DNA of 64,000 bases from Parapristionchus giblindavisi (lineage: Eukaryota; Nematoda; Chromadorea; Rhabditida; Diplogasteridae): assembly GCA_943737045.1 (NCBI GenBank), contig CALSFV010000492.1, positions 28,450 through 92,449 of the forward strand. Reading direction: 5' to 3'. Position 1 is the stretch's first letter. Every line of letters begins with the position of its first letter. A program made the position numbers and the translations under genes. Under the pieces are notes generated by a model. That model had not been told where the DNA came from. It worked only from the letters and a program-made list of their open reading frames with translations, and ran no database searches. This document shows positions 1-10,954 of the stretch, piece by piece.

Positions 1-1286
1 ATTACTTCTTATTACTTGGATTGTTCAATCCGGAGTTTCAAGTGTTCGGTTATCTCGTATCACCCAAACAATATATCATTATGTTTTAAGATTTGTTTGA
101 TTTCATGGCAAAGAACAGGAAAATGGAAGTTATTCCTTCAGTATCTCTATTCTCCTCAACAGGTCCTATTATATTATTAACTTGTTATCTTATCGACATT
201 ATAATCTTAGGGGTTCGGTATCACTTCTGGAATAACTAGATTAAAGAAAATAGTAAGACATTTCTATGTATCTGCTGTAATCATAGTCATATATTGTATT
301 GGTTATTCTATTTTAGCTCAATTTGGAATGGTTAATGTACCTAAGAATGTTGTTAACGTAAGTCATTATCATTTGTATTGTATACAATCTGATATAGTCT
401 AGGCCTTATACTATCCTCAATTAGTATTTCTCATTCAAATAGCCAATATGTATCTATTTCTATCATGGAATGTAGCAATGTTCGTCTATGTTTTCTTCAC
501 TCATTCATTATATTTTGAGATTACTCAATTCAATATGAATATAGCACAGGTTTTATTGTTCTATACAATATAATTATAATAGAAGAGTTTAGATTTATGA
601 TGATTCACAGGAACATTTAACATTCAAAATAGAGAAAGCAATCAATGTTCATATTCAGAATGCAAGAACAGTTAGAGCATTGGATAATATGTTCAAAGTA
701 TTCAAATATCTAATCAATAGATTATACATTAATGTATTCAGAGATATGCATTTCTAATGTTATCAACAAATCTTCCAACAACATTATTCTCATTCTTTCT
801 TTTATTTTCCCGTCGTAATAATCCGTGGAGTGAAATAATAATGACTCTTCCTGTTATTCTTTTCTGTATATTTGGATTTCTTTCATTAACAGCAGCCCCT
901 GCTAAACTGCATGATGCGGTATCATGTATTCATTCCATTCATATATTTCATTTCATTTAATTCAGTTATACAGTACTCGAGCTATATTCTGTTCCAATAA
1001 GAATATATGGCTTCCATACAAAAATGACGTCAGTTTATTCTCCTTTTATTCTATCTATCTATATCATTCAGGTCTATCAAGCAGCCGTAGCCCTTTGTTG
1101 TCATTTAGATCAAGCTAATCTAGGAATATCAATATGGGGATTTGCAATTGTTTCAAGACCACTTATACTAACAGTAACTATAATATATCTATTAATATCT
1201 ATTCTATCAATATTCAGACATTCTCAGTTATGGCTACTTTCTTAGCTCTTCTTCTTCAATTCAATGATTGTAGAGGAATTGCTTAA
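1..1286 (+). CDS. Gustatory-receptor-like 7TM protein (Gr/GUR/LITE-1 type), 5' end outside window
   Basis: Nine exons, all phase 0: (<1)-56, 91-162, 211-357, 403-549, 593-697, 742-918, 966-1028, 1072-1173, 1218-1286, joined by introns of 34-48 nt with GT..AG ends. The visible product is about 310 residues of alternating hydrophobic segments and short charged loops. The last exon encodes TFLALLLQF followed by a short tail and stop; a TYhhhhhQF motif in the last membrane segment is the signature of the insect gustatory receptor superfamily, which in nematodes includes GUR-3, LITE-1 and EGL-47. The family acts as ligand- or light-gated plasma-membrane receptors or channels in sensory neurons. 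The start lies left of the window. The ligand cannot be inferred. Assignment rests on the terminal motif and overall topology; a divergent member of another nematode 7TM family is less likely. Confidence 0.72.
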
Positions 1287-1519
1287 TTTATTAAGACTAT
1301 ATTCTTTTAAATAATATAACTTTCGAATACTCTTTTAATCGTAATTATTTTATCGCATCGAATTTGTCCCTTTGTCATTTGACTCATTCGTTGTGTCATT
1401 ATTATATGCAATTGAATATTGATTGTTGGTTTGTCCAAATTTCACTTTAAAACCTGCTATGCATATACAGTAGTACAGGTTAGCCTTTTCAAAATGTCAA
1501 ACGCGGCATAGCTCCGCAT

Positions 1520-1819
1520 CAGGGCTGTGTGGCAAGGCATATTTTCGGCAAATACGGCAATTTCGGCAATTTTACCCAAAACATATTTCAATGATTTTTT
1601 GATCTTTTGTAGAGTTAAGTCGAGCAATAAACATTATTGTACAAACTGAAACAACGATCAACAACAAAAAGACAACGATAATCGTGATAAAACCCTCAAC
1701 ATATTGTTAAAATATACATTGCCGAATTTTAAAATATTGCCGAAATTGCCGGTTCGGCAATTACGGCAATGAAAACCGGCTATTTCGGGAAACCGGGAAC
1801 GCCTTACCGCACAGCTCTG
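1520..1819. mobile_element. Small inverted-repeat element inside the 1468-2799 element
   Basis: Begins CAGGGCTGTGTGGCAAGGC and ends with the near-complement GCCTTACCGCACAGCTCTG. The interior carries repeats of CGGCAATTTCGGCAA and its complement. It interrupts the left arm of the surrounding element, so it arrived later. Confidence 0.6.
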
Positions 1820-2210
1820 TTCCCCATAACTCCTCACAAAGGGAGCGTTTCTCAATGAATAAAGTGTTTAAAATAATGTTCATAGTAGCGATCTCTCAGC
1901 TGGTTCGGAGGCTACGATACGTCATAGTAACCAAAATTTTTAGTTGAGTCTGAATAGTGTTTTTTTTCAAAATTCAATATTTTCGAAATTTTGAAACTAG
2001 AAATATTCCCGCAAAAGAGTTACAATTGCGAGGGAATTTAAATATTTATAATGATGTAATCATTTTGATAATTTCGGAAAAAACTGTACTGGATCAATCA
2101 AAAATTTAGTTAGTATTGTAGCCTCCCAACCTGGATTGGAAAAGGGACCGGTAAAAGTCGGTAGAACGGTAAAACTCTTAAAACCCCGCTAAAAACGCCG
2201 CAAAAAAATG

Positions 2211-2290
<80 letters not shown>
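2211..2290. repeat. (AT)n microsatellite
   Basis: About 40 TA/AT dinucleotides in a row, inside the 1468-2799 element. No gene signal overlaps it. Confidence 0.95.
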
Positions 2291-2294
<4 letters not shown>

Positions 2295-2544
2295 GCTAAG
2301 TTTGTCTCTACGTTTATTCATTCCATTAGAACTGCGACATTGTCCCTGACTCTATATGTGAATAGGAAACGGTTAATTTGTTCGTACTTTGACTTTAGTT
2401 ACAGCAAAAAAATATTTTCATTTCTTTTATTGTGTTAACATATTTGACAAGAGTTATTTATGATGAGAATAAGACTCTGTTAAGATAAAATCACATTAGG
2501 ATATGAACATTTTGGTAATGTTATACTCGAGATATCAAACATAA

Positions 2545-2660
2545 TATTACCAAAAATACTTAGAATATCTAGTGTAAATTTCGGTAATTACCGTTGAGAA
2601 ACCGTAAAATTTTACGGTCAGAGACCGGTAAAACCGGTAAAAAATCGGTAATGGAATATT
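2545..2660. repeat. Dispersed repeat, second copy near 23755-23860
   Basis: Shares with 23755-23860 the order AGAATATC, AGTGTAAATTTC, GTAATTA(C/T)CGTTGAGAAACCG and AGAGACCGGTAAA. Both copies lie inside larger inverted-repeat elements. Confidence 0.65.
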
Positions 2661-3015
2661 TTTTGCCCAACTCTGCTCCCCCAGCTAAGCGATCGTTACT
2701 ATATTTTTTAACACTTTATTAATTGAGGAAAACGCTTGTGGGGTGTTATGCCGCACTATGCAGCGTGTAGTATTTCGGAAAGGTTAACGTGTACCACTGT
2801 ATATATTTCATTATTTATGAGTATTTACGAATGCAAATAAATAAAATTTATTGATGTTGACATTTATTAAATTTATTGATTTTTAAATTTATTAAATTTA
2901 TTGATTTTAACATCGGAACAATCAAAATTCATCAGTAGATAACAAAAATGACACAAGCAAATGGTATGAGATTGAAAAGAATGAATGGATGGAGATGAAG
3001 TATTGAATAGAAATA

Positions 3016-4729
3016 TTATTGTAGTGATGAACATTCCACAGACCTCGTATGATCTTCTCAAAATACATTTACTCAATATCAATTCAGTATCTTATGAATA
3101 TACTTACCTTTACCAGTCTTTGAATCAATAATCAATCGATTTCCTCTTACCATTGGTTTAACTGTTTTGAGTGATTTAGAACACAACTGAAATAATACGT
3201 TTAAAAAATATTGATTGAATGAAAGATTCTTTGATAAGCTTACCTCAGTAATATTACCAGGATGATATCTAATGAAGAACATATGAATGATTTCATATGG
3301 ACAATAATCATTATCACATCCATCTATTAATGATGTTACTACTTTCAATTCACCATTAGGACCATATCGGAAGAGAACCTATTCATTAGAATATAATAAT
3401 ATAGGATGATTAGATATAGATATACTACCTTGATGAATTTATTTCCATTAGAATCAATCCATTGTTCAAATAGTACAATTGAAGCATATTCTGGTCGACC
3501 TTTGTACAATAATTGTTTAATTCCAAATATATTGAGAAGAGCCGTGACTTCGATATCATGCTGAACAATATGATGATAGAATAGACCAATAGAATAGATC
3601 CATTAGAGTATATACTTACAGCAGATATACCCATGTACTTAAGTCCATTATTATTATCTTTATTCATTTGATCTTTCATCATTTCAGTGAAATATCCTCC
3701 ATGTAAAAGAGGAACTTCATATGATAGATCTATTCCTTCAACTAATCCATCCACATCTTAACAAATATATATTTAATATCACAATATATGATAAAACTAA
3801 CCAATTCCAGCTCGTAGATCATCAATAATAGAAAATGTTTCCATTACTCCATCAAATACTTCTTTACTACACCAAGAGAATAGAATATCAGGAAAATGAA
3901 TTGACTAAATATATAATATATAATAATATTTAATAGATAATAATATTAACCTCAGTCTTGAGTGCTTCATAGAATTCCTCAAGATTGTCTAATGTAGCAT
4001 TAACAGAAGTAAGACGAGTTAATTCAGATAGAAGCCATATCGTCTATTAGATAAGATTACTTAAGATATATTCATCAAATGAATACCTTAGGATTATATT
4101 TCAATTGTTCATATTTTTTGGATCTCTTGATCATTTCTTCAATTTGTTGTGATCGTGGACAATTCATAAGTGCATTTGATGCTTCTTCTAATATAATATT
4201 AGGAATTGGAATGTATCCATTAGGCCATCCATTCACTTCAGGATATGATATTCCTTTTAGATTATCATTCATTGTACCATACATTCCAAGCGTATTCGAT
4301 ATTGCACTCAATTGAGTACGAACTATCTTTGACGCAAAGATTTTGACCTTAACAATCATTGTATGGATGATTATGAATGATTATTATGATATACCTCTTT
4401 AGCTGTATATTGATTAGATAGAAATCCAGTATGAAGATATCTTTGTCTAAGTATTCTTCCAAGATTGAATTGTTGTTCCATTCCAATAGGAGTCAATACA
4501 CCAAATCCTCCTTCACCAAATAACCATTGATTCTCTTTAATTGGATCAGTGACAAATGTCTTTGATGGACTTCTATCACCATGTCTCCATAACTATAATC
4601 AATTAATCAATCAATATGTTGGTGTAGAATGATACTTACAGCATAGACGAAAGATAAAGACTTATCATCATCAACAACGACACAATTTGCATAAAAGATG
4701 AGTGTTGATAAAAAGATGATTATTCTCAT
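3016..4729 (-). CDS. Secreted histidine acid phosphatase
   Basis: Ten exons (minus order): 4640-4729, 4395-4592, 4087-4347, 3951-4043, 3802-3904, 3620-3756, 3429-3560, 3244-3378, 3108-3186, 3016-about 3056, about 420 residues, the usual size for the family. The first exon is a signal peptide (MRIIIFLSTLIFYANC). Exon 2 opens with LWRHGDRSP, the catalytic RHGxRxP motif whose His forms the phospho-enzyme; exon 7 opens with HDIEV, the distal HD motif that supplies the acid/base. Residues around TQLSAISNTLGMY match the family's substrate-pocket helix. The enzyme hydrolyses phosphomonoesters, probably secreted or lysosomal; related C. elegans PHO proteins act in the gut. No carboxy-terminal membrane segment is seen. 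The exact start of the last exon is ambiguous by three bases. Confidence 0.9.
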
Positions 4730-4961
4730 TGTTAAGAGTAAGTTTGTATCTTCAGCTTTATCTATTCCTTATATATATAGATCTAATGTGCTACTCTGTT
4801 GTACTTAATTGTATTGAGATTCATTCAAAAGGACAAATAATGTTAAAGGTCAGTCTATGATATGAAGATAAGTTGTATTCACTCTTGATTGACTTGTACA
4901 TGATAAGAACATCAATAGGAGGTCAATATATTCAATCACTTAACAACAAATTGATAATATA

Positions 4962-5697
4962 CTAATATACAACATAAACAAAATGTGATGGATGATATAA
5001 ATATATACTTGATGAATGATCAATATCTTCTACATCTGAGTAATCATCAGTTCTAAACATATAATGTCTATTCATTCTCTTCTCTCTTTTCATTAATCCA
5101 TATCCAACTCCATCCATTTTCTTATCATAAAGATAACACCAAATGTTTGTCTCATTCATTTTAGTTATAAGAGAACAAAATGAATAATATGGACCTAATG
5201 GATATTGTGGGATATTTGGAAGATAAGATGTAGAAGGATTCAAAGGAATATATGATGCTTGATTATATGGAAATGAAGATGATAAAGGAAAAGATGGAAT
5301 TGATGGTTTAGTATATGATATTGCAGAAGTAGTTGTAGATATAGATGGAGATGATTGAATTGGATATAATTGTCCATTCATATATAGATATTGTATACCA
5401 TTTGATGATAATATAATAGGAGTAGAAGATGATAATGATGTATTTCTTTGATTATTTCCATTTCCTACTCCATTAATTGATAGAGTAGAAGGTTTAATTG
5501 TTGTAGTTATTATTCCATTCAATTGTGGTATATCAAGAATTCCAAAAATATTTCCACCCTTATTCCCGATCCCGTCATTTACAATGTTACTTCCATTTTT
5601 ATTCCCAATTATTGATTGAATTAAATTAAGTCCCGTATTAATTCCATAGTCTGTTTGAATTGGAGACAAAATGATAGAAGAAGGAGTAGATCGATTC
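4962..5697 (-). pseudogene. 3' part of a secreted low-complexity protein gene, split by the retrocopy
   Basis: A frame of about 245 codons with no stop, rich in Ser, Ile, Pro, Asn and Thr, ending in a tyrosine-rich tail (FVYVVY). No ATG opens it: upstream it runs into retrocopy sequence and meets a stop near 5697. The amino end lies at 6779-7056 on the same strand. Removing 5671-6776 would bring both parts into one frame across a poly-Ser stretch, so I read them as one gene broken by insertion. No known domain. It may still be expressed if the insertion is spliced out, but I see no clear donor for that. Confidence 0.6.
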
Positions 5698-6776
5698 TAT
5701 TTCTTGGATGACAATGATCAACCTCGATTTTCTAATATTAATATTGGTAATTTCCATGCTAAACCTCCAAAAGGTGGTCATTCGTGGGGACTTAGAAATA
5801 TTCCTAAGCAGAAGGTAGCGAATTGTGTTCGTTCTGATGCTTCATTAGTAATTTCTTGTGTTATTGAACTGATTCCTGATGTTTCACGTGTGACGTGTAA
5901 ACGATTGTGTGCTAATGCACTATCTCCTACTATTGAAGTAGCACATAATCATAATTCAAGAGAATTAGAAATGTATACTGCCCATAAGGGGTGTGACTTC
6001 ATCGTTGTAGCTGAAAATGAAGAATTCTTTGTTCACAAATACAAACTAGTTGCCCATTCACAAGTATTCGATGCTATGTTATCACATACGAATACGAAAG
6101 AATCTCAAGAAGGAAAATTGGAAATAAAAGATGCAACAGCACGAGCAGTGAGAGTAATGATTGAGTTTATCTATGGAGGAAGGATTCAATCAAATGGAGA
6201 TCAATTGAGTGCTGAAGATGCAGCTGAAGTGATTACTCTTGCTGATAAGTACAATATATCTGATCTGAAGTCTTCATGCGAACAAATGCTCATAAACAAA
6301 ACTGATGCTAATAACGTGTCCCTACATGCAAATCTCGCTGAAGTCTATCATGCTAATCATCTCCTCGATTTTTGTATCCAGGTGATATCATTGAATCGAA
6401 GTACTGTATTGAATGGAGATGGATGGGCTTTATTAAGAGAAAAGAATTCTGGATTAGCAGCTTCTATATTGGAAAAGGTTATGTTGAATGGAGAGAATCC
6501 ACCTCCTATGAAGAAATCACGAGTATAAATAATAGAATATTAATTGATTGTACACATGTTTGTCATGTATCTTCGTTTCCTTGTATATCAATGATTCATC
6601 CATTTCATTATTTATTCAACTCTTTCACTATGAATAATGTGACAATTGTTGTCAATCTTATGATCTTTTCTTATTCTCATCTAGTTGTTTCTCAGTCAGA
6701 TTGATTATATAGTAGGATATCTATATCTATATCTCATGGTCTTATTCAATGAAAGAATATTCTTTAAAAAAAAAAA
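5671..6776 (+). CDS. MATH-BTB (SPOP/MEL-26-like) retrocopy, intact frame 5671-6528
   Basis: A 285-codon frame without introns in a neighbourhood where every other gene is cut by 40-50-nt introns. Residues 9-75 match only the carboxy half of a MATH domain (GGHSWGLRNIPKQK then VISCVIELIPD). Residues about 100-205 are a BTB/POZ domain (CDFIVVAENEEFFVHKYKLV, then FIYGG and ADKYNISDLKSSCE), followed by a BACK-like helical tail ending in a basic PPPMKKSRV. SPOP/MEL-26 proteins are substrate adaptors of CUL3 ubiquitin ligases: MATH binds the substrate, BTB binds CUL3. The half MATH domain would make this copy substrate-blind. After the stop come 236 bases of 3' region and 11 A residues (6766-6776). 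Lack of introns, 5' truncation and a poly(A) tail together mark a processed retrocopy. Its ATG sits at the left junction and may be supplied by host DNA. Whether it is transcribed is unknown. Confidence 0.82.
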
Positions 6777-6778
6777 GA

Positions 6779-7056
6779 TGATGATGATGGAATTATATTA
6801 GATAAAGTATTTGATAGAATTGATAATCCTCCTATTCCTGGTATGAGATTGAATGAAATAAAACTTGAAATTCCTCCTAATGATGAATTCCCATTTAATA
6901 TATTAGATGGAATTAAGTTTGATGTTCTACTTGGAATAAATGAAGAGATTATATTGAATTGACTGAATTCATTCATACCATTTTATTAATATAATTAAGA
7001 ACTTACCAATTAATAAAAGGAAATAGAAGAATGAGGAAGTATCGACAGTTTATCAT
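6779..7056 (-). pseudogene. 5' part (signal peptide) of the split secreted protein gene
   Basis: Exon 7007-7056 encodes MINCRYFLILLFPFIN, a clear signal peptide, and ends in phase 2. An intron with GTAAGT and TTCAG ends follows, then an exon from 6962 leftward that reads Ser/Ile/Asn-rich sequence ending in IIPSSSS exactly where the retrocopy's poly(A) begins. Composition matches the part at 4962-5697. The start was chosen as the only ATG giving a signal peptide in phase with the next exon. Confidence 0.6.
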
Positions 7057-7225
7057 GATGATATAGATAATGATATGATTGATAAGAATAAACTTGATCT
7101 ATTACTTCATTCAATTGTATCATTACAATCCAATCTATATAATCGTATAATCTCTACAATTGGGGATAATATCATCTACTTCAATATGTACACTTCTTCA
7201 TTCCATTTCATATATGAACAATAAA

Positions 7226-8637
7226 ATGCGTTTATTGATCATCATTTCCATTGGAATTTCATTATCTTTATCATCTTTAACTGATTCTACTCCTAATGCA
7301 ACTGGTATAGATATTTCATATCACTCTCTCATATTCATATTTATATTATTCAGCTTATATTCAAAATACGATATCGTCCATGTTTAATTCAACTGAGAAT
7401 GAATCGACAAATGATATAGTTAGTCATGAATTTATTAGACGTATTAATATATCAATTTAGGATTCGATTTCTAATTATACCGTAGTACGGAATCCATGGT
7501 TCAATTTAAAGAGTATTAATCATGGTATCAAATATATTCGTTTAGATGAATGATCTTTGATCTTTCATTTATAGGAATGGATGATTGGGAAAACAAAACA
7601 AGAAGGAATGAATATGTTCCTAGAGTGTTTATTGATATTGGAAGAGAAGGATTTCCTCCTTTGACAGTTTAATATATTATGATATATCAATATAATATAA
7701 TGAAATAATTAAGAATTTAATGAAATGGTCTTGTTGGAATGAAGTTGATGATGAGACAAAGAATTCATTTGAAGAAATATTCGATAATGAAATGAGTAAA
7801 GGTGAATTAAAGAAGAGATTAGATGATTGGATTGCTAATCAAAATGGATCACAATTAGCTGTAATATAATTCATTGAAATACTTTATTAAGATCTTTCTT
7901 TATTCAGACTTCATTAACTGAATATCGTGAAGACTTCAATAAGAGAATGCATTTATTATCAGTGAACTTTCAAAATACTCTATCTACATTAACTCTCACT
8001 GTTCAATTATTCAATGATATAGCACACAATGAGGAATTATCGATAAATCAAAGCAATGCAATGATGAATATGATAACTGATATGTTTGATAGTAACTTCA
8101 ATAAGGTAATCTTGAGCATATGTATAAAGTCCCGCACACTCGCACTCCCTAAACGCGGCCTCTTTATGTGTCACGCTGTCCTGAGTCAACCAATAATTTT
8201 CGTTTCTGTGGTCATATTAATCTTATCTGCTGATACAACGATCGCAACCAATGAAATGTTCAAAAAAAATTAATCACCAATGCGACATGATGCGGCATGC
8301 TTCATGCCGCGGAGGCATGAAGCATGCCGCGGCGGGCCGCGTTTAGGGAGCGAGACTGTACTGGACTGTAATAATGAATGAACTAGTATATTCTCTTAGG
8401 CATTATATTATCTATTCAATGGTGATGTAATGAATGGAAAGAAGTTAAACAAACTAATGGAAAAAAGTAATACAAGTGATCTCTTCGCTACAACACATAA
8501 ACCACATTCTGGAGTTAGTATATAAAAGTATTCTTTATATTCATATATTATATTATTAGGGAGGAGGAATATGGAAAGGAAACTATAAGAGATATACTGT
8601 AATCAAAAAGATCACCACTACAACTTTATCACCATAA
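7226..8637 (+). CDS. SXP/RAL-2 (DUF148) family secreted protein
   Basis: Nine exons with consistent phases: 7226-7304, 7354-7418, 7461-7524, 7575-7666, 7714-7860, 7908-8105, 8400-8513, 8560-8637; the total is about 278 residues. A signal peptide opens it (MRLLIIISIGISLSLSSL). The two central exons carry the family pattern: FEEIFDNEMSKGELKKRLDDW, then a long helix with EDFNKRMHLLSVNF and a LFNDIAHNEELSINQSNAMM segment. SXP/RAL-2 proteins are nematode-specific secreted helical proteins, in parasites often immunodominant; the molecular role is unknown. The tail after 8400 is basic and Gly/Thr-rich. One intron (8106-8399) is six times longer than the others because it holds a transposon. (The list gives eight coding exons; I could not find further ones.). 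Confidence 0.82.
8126..8370. mobile_element. GC-rich foldback element in an SXP/RAL-2 intron
   Basis: Inverted ends CTCCCTAAACGCGGCC (near 8145-8160) and GGCCGCGTTTAGGGAG (near 8334-8350), outer parts AAGTCCCGC and the complement of CAGTCCAGT next to TA on each side. Inside is a perfect palindrome built on GCGGCATGCTTCATGCCGC (8291-8330). It accounts for the extra length of the intron. Confidence 0.6.
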
Positions 8638-8872
8638 TTCATATTTAACTATATGAGATAAACACTTTATACTCCATCTGTCTCCATTATTGTATTATAA
8701 CTATAAATTGAATTACTCACAACATTATCCATATGACTTAATGTTATAATTCCCCCCTCTATGTCTCTATCTCATTCTCTATATCGTATTTGTTGAGTAA
8801 AGGAGAACTTGATAGAACAATGAAGTAATGTGACAAAATGCTGAATGGATATATAATATAATCCTTTGGAAT

Positions 8873-9818
8873 ATGTCTAATCTATTCAAATATACTATTG
8901 ATTCATTTACTCAACCTGTTAATTATACAATTGATTCATCTATCGAAGATTATTTCACTTTTTACTTTCGATTAATTGGAATATTCTCTATTATTATTAA
9001 TTATCTTCATATGTATTTAATCATCAAAGCTAGTCCATATTATACAAATGGATATAAATATTCACTAATTGCATTACAGGTAACTTTTCATACTTTTGTG
9101 AATATATTAATTTATTTGATTATATAGACATGGTTCATCGTTCTTAATATTCATCTATGTATATTATTCATTCCGTTAACAATTTATCCTATATTCGGTG
9201 CTTATAGTAGAGGGCTTTTTGGATACATGATTCCTATTCCATTTCATTATCAATTGGTATTACATTACATTGTTATATTGTACATATATATGTTTAGATG
9301 AGTCTAATCATAATAATAGATGAATCAATAGCATCTCTTCTAATGTGTTCATTCTTTCGTCAACAATCTCTTATGATCTATCATAAATATCGATTGAATA
9401 GAAAACAAAAGATTATATTCCTTACTATTCTTCATCTTTCTCTTCTTTCAAACGTTTCCGCTTTTTTCTTCATGGGCATCGATGAAGAATTACAATACAA
9501 GATCATTTGTCAGGTACAAGAGAATATTAAATGCATATATTATATTAAAGATATAAATGATAGGATAATCCTGGTATGATATGGATTATCTATCATGGAT
9601 ATATATGGGCAGTTTATTCATGGTCAACAGCAACTGCTGTATTTGTAATCGTCATTGTACTTCAATGTATAATAATTGGTTCATTTGCGACTGGAATGGT
9701 TTTATTGACTATTCGAACTGTGAGAAGACAAAGAAAAATATTGAAGAAGAGAGATACTAAAATAAGGAATGATAGAACTAGAAGAGTTGATAGAGTACTT
9801 ATTGGACAGGTATATTCA

Positions 9819-9850
<32 letters not shown>

Positions 9851-10452
9851 TCTGTATTAAAGAATTTTGTTTATCTTATTTTGTTGAGAGTTCCAAATGC
9901 TAATTTGTTGCACGTAAATGCAAAGTAAAGTTCCGATACTGAATTATCTGATTACATTAGATGAAATATTATGGATTTATTTTCTCAATTAACACTTATT
10001 TATCATTTTTTATACAAAAAATATTAGACATAAAATATAAAGTATTTATTCAAGACAAATATTAACCCTATTCAGTTATTATCCGCTTTAGTATTTCTAG
10101 TTCTTCCTTTAATTTTAATTGGAATTTCATTAAGTGGTATATTACCATATTGTAAGTTATAATCATTCATCTACATATAATATATATCATTAGATATATC
10201 ATGGACTGCGATTGCTTTATTAGCAACTTATTCATTCACAAATTCATTTGTTATAATTGTACTTAATCCTAAATATATATTATTCCTTCAATCAACAATA
10301 TATGGTGTATTCGATGCATCGAATGGAATGGTATAGACATACATTATAATATAATCTATATATAGATACTATATCATATTTAGAGTATAGAACAATCAAA
10401 GGGGAAGATTACATCCATTCTTCCAATTCTTGTATTGACTCCAGTTGGATAG
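8873..10452 (+). CDS. Nematode 7TM chemoreceptor, Str-superfamily type
   Basis: Seven exons with matching phases: 8873-9079, 9128-9256, 9298-9513, 9564-9809, 10076-10151, 10194-10330, 10384-10452; about 359 residues with seven hydrophobic stretches. Features seen: HMYLIIKASPYY after the first membrane segment, KYSLIALQ, a basic third intracellular loop (RRQRKILKKRD), and a last segment with TNSFVIIVLNPKY, like the inward-facing end of the final helix in SRH/SRI/STR receptors. Such receptors sit in sensory cilia and signal through G proteins; the ligand is unknown. The intron 9810-10075 is enlarged and contains a short (AT)n tract. The subfamily cannot be fixed by eye. Confidence 0.75.
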
Positions 10453-10954
10453 ATATCATTGTATAACAAATGAATAGAGAAGAAGAAGAGATAGAGTGTT
10501 ATATGTTTGACCCATTACAAGACACAATAGAACTAACATTCCATCTTTCTCTTCATTCATCTCAAATGAAACGTATGATATAGATACTATTCAATCTAAT
10601 ATTCTTCCATTCTATTACTCTTTCTTACATTTATATACACACTCTCTTTCTTTCCTATAGTAGAAGCAGTCATCGATCGGCATGCCCTCTCTCCCTCTCC
10701 CTCTTCTTCTCCCTCTTCTTCTCCCTCTCCTCCTCCCTCTCCTTCTCCCTCTCCCTCTCCCTCTCTCTTTCCTTCTCCCTCTCCTTCTCCCTCTCCTTCT
10801 CCCTCTCTCTCTCTCTCTCTCTCCTTCTCCCTCTCCCTCCATCCTCATCTACCCACTATATCTCGACATCTCTTCCCTATTAGCCTATAATCTTTCTTCC
10901 TTCATTACCTTTTAAAGGAATGTATTGACATCTCTTCTTCTTCTTCATATTCAA
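10453..10954. repeat. Gap with polypyrimidine microsatellite at 10683-10850
   Basis: Between the chemoreceptor and ELKS genes. A run of about 170 bases made of CTCCCT and CTTCTC units dominates it and gives spurious Leu/Pro or Arg/Gly frames. It resembles the far larger array at 58920-61075. The remainder must include the 3' end of one gene and the promoter of the next; I see no defined signals. Confidence 0.85.

Larger units (their letters stand above)
1468..2799. mobile_element. Non-autonomous mariner-type element with TA duplication, nested insertions
   Basis: The ends are inverted copies: CAGTAGTACAGGTTAGCC at 1468 and the complement of a CAGTGGTACACGTTAACC-like sequence ending at 2799, each flanked by TA (1466-1467 and 2800-2801). 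The inverted similarity continues inward (about 1495-1905 against 2680-2770), interrupted on the left by the 300-bp element at 1520-1819. The interior also holds an (AT)n tract and a dispersed repeat. No transposase frame is visible. This fills the whole gap between the receptor gene and the acid phosphatase gene. Confidence 0.7.

Noticed and set aside
10615..10915. Arg/Gly- and Leu/Pro-rich frames
   Set aside because: Shadow of a CTCCCT/CTTCTC microsatellite.
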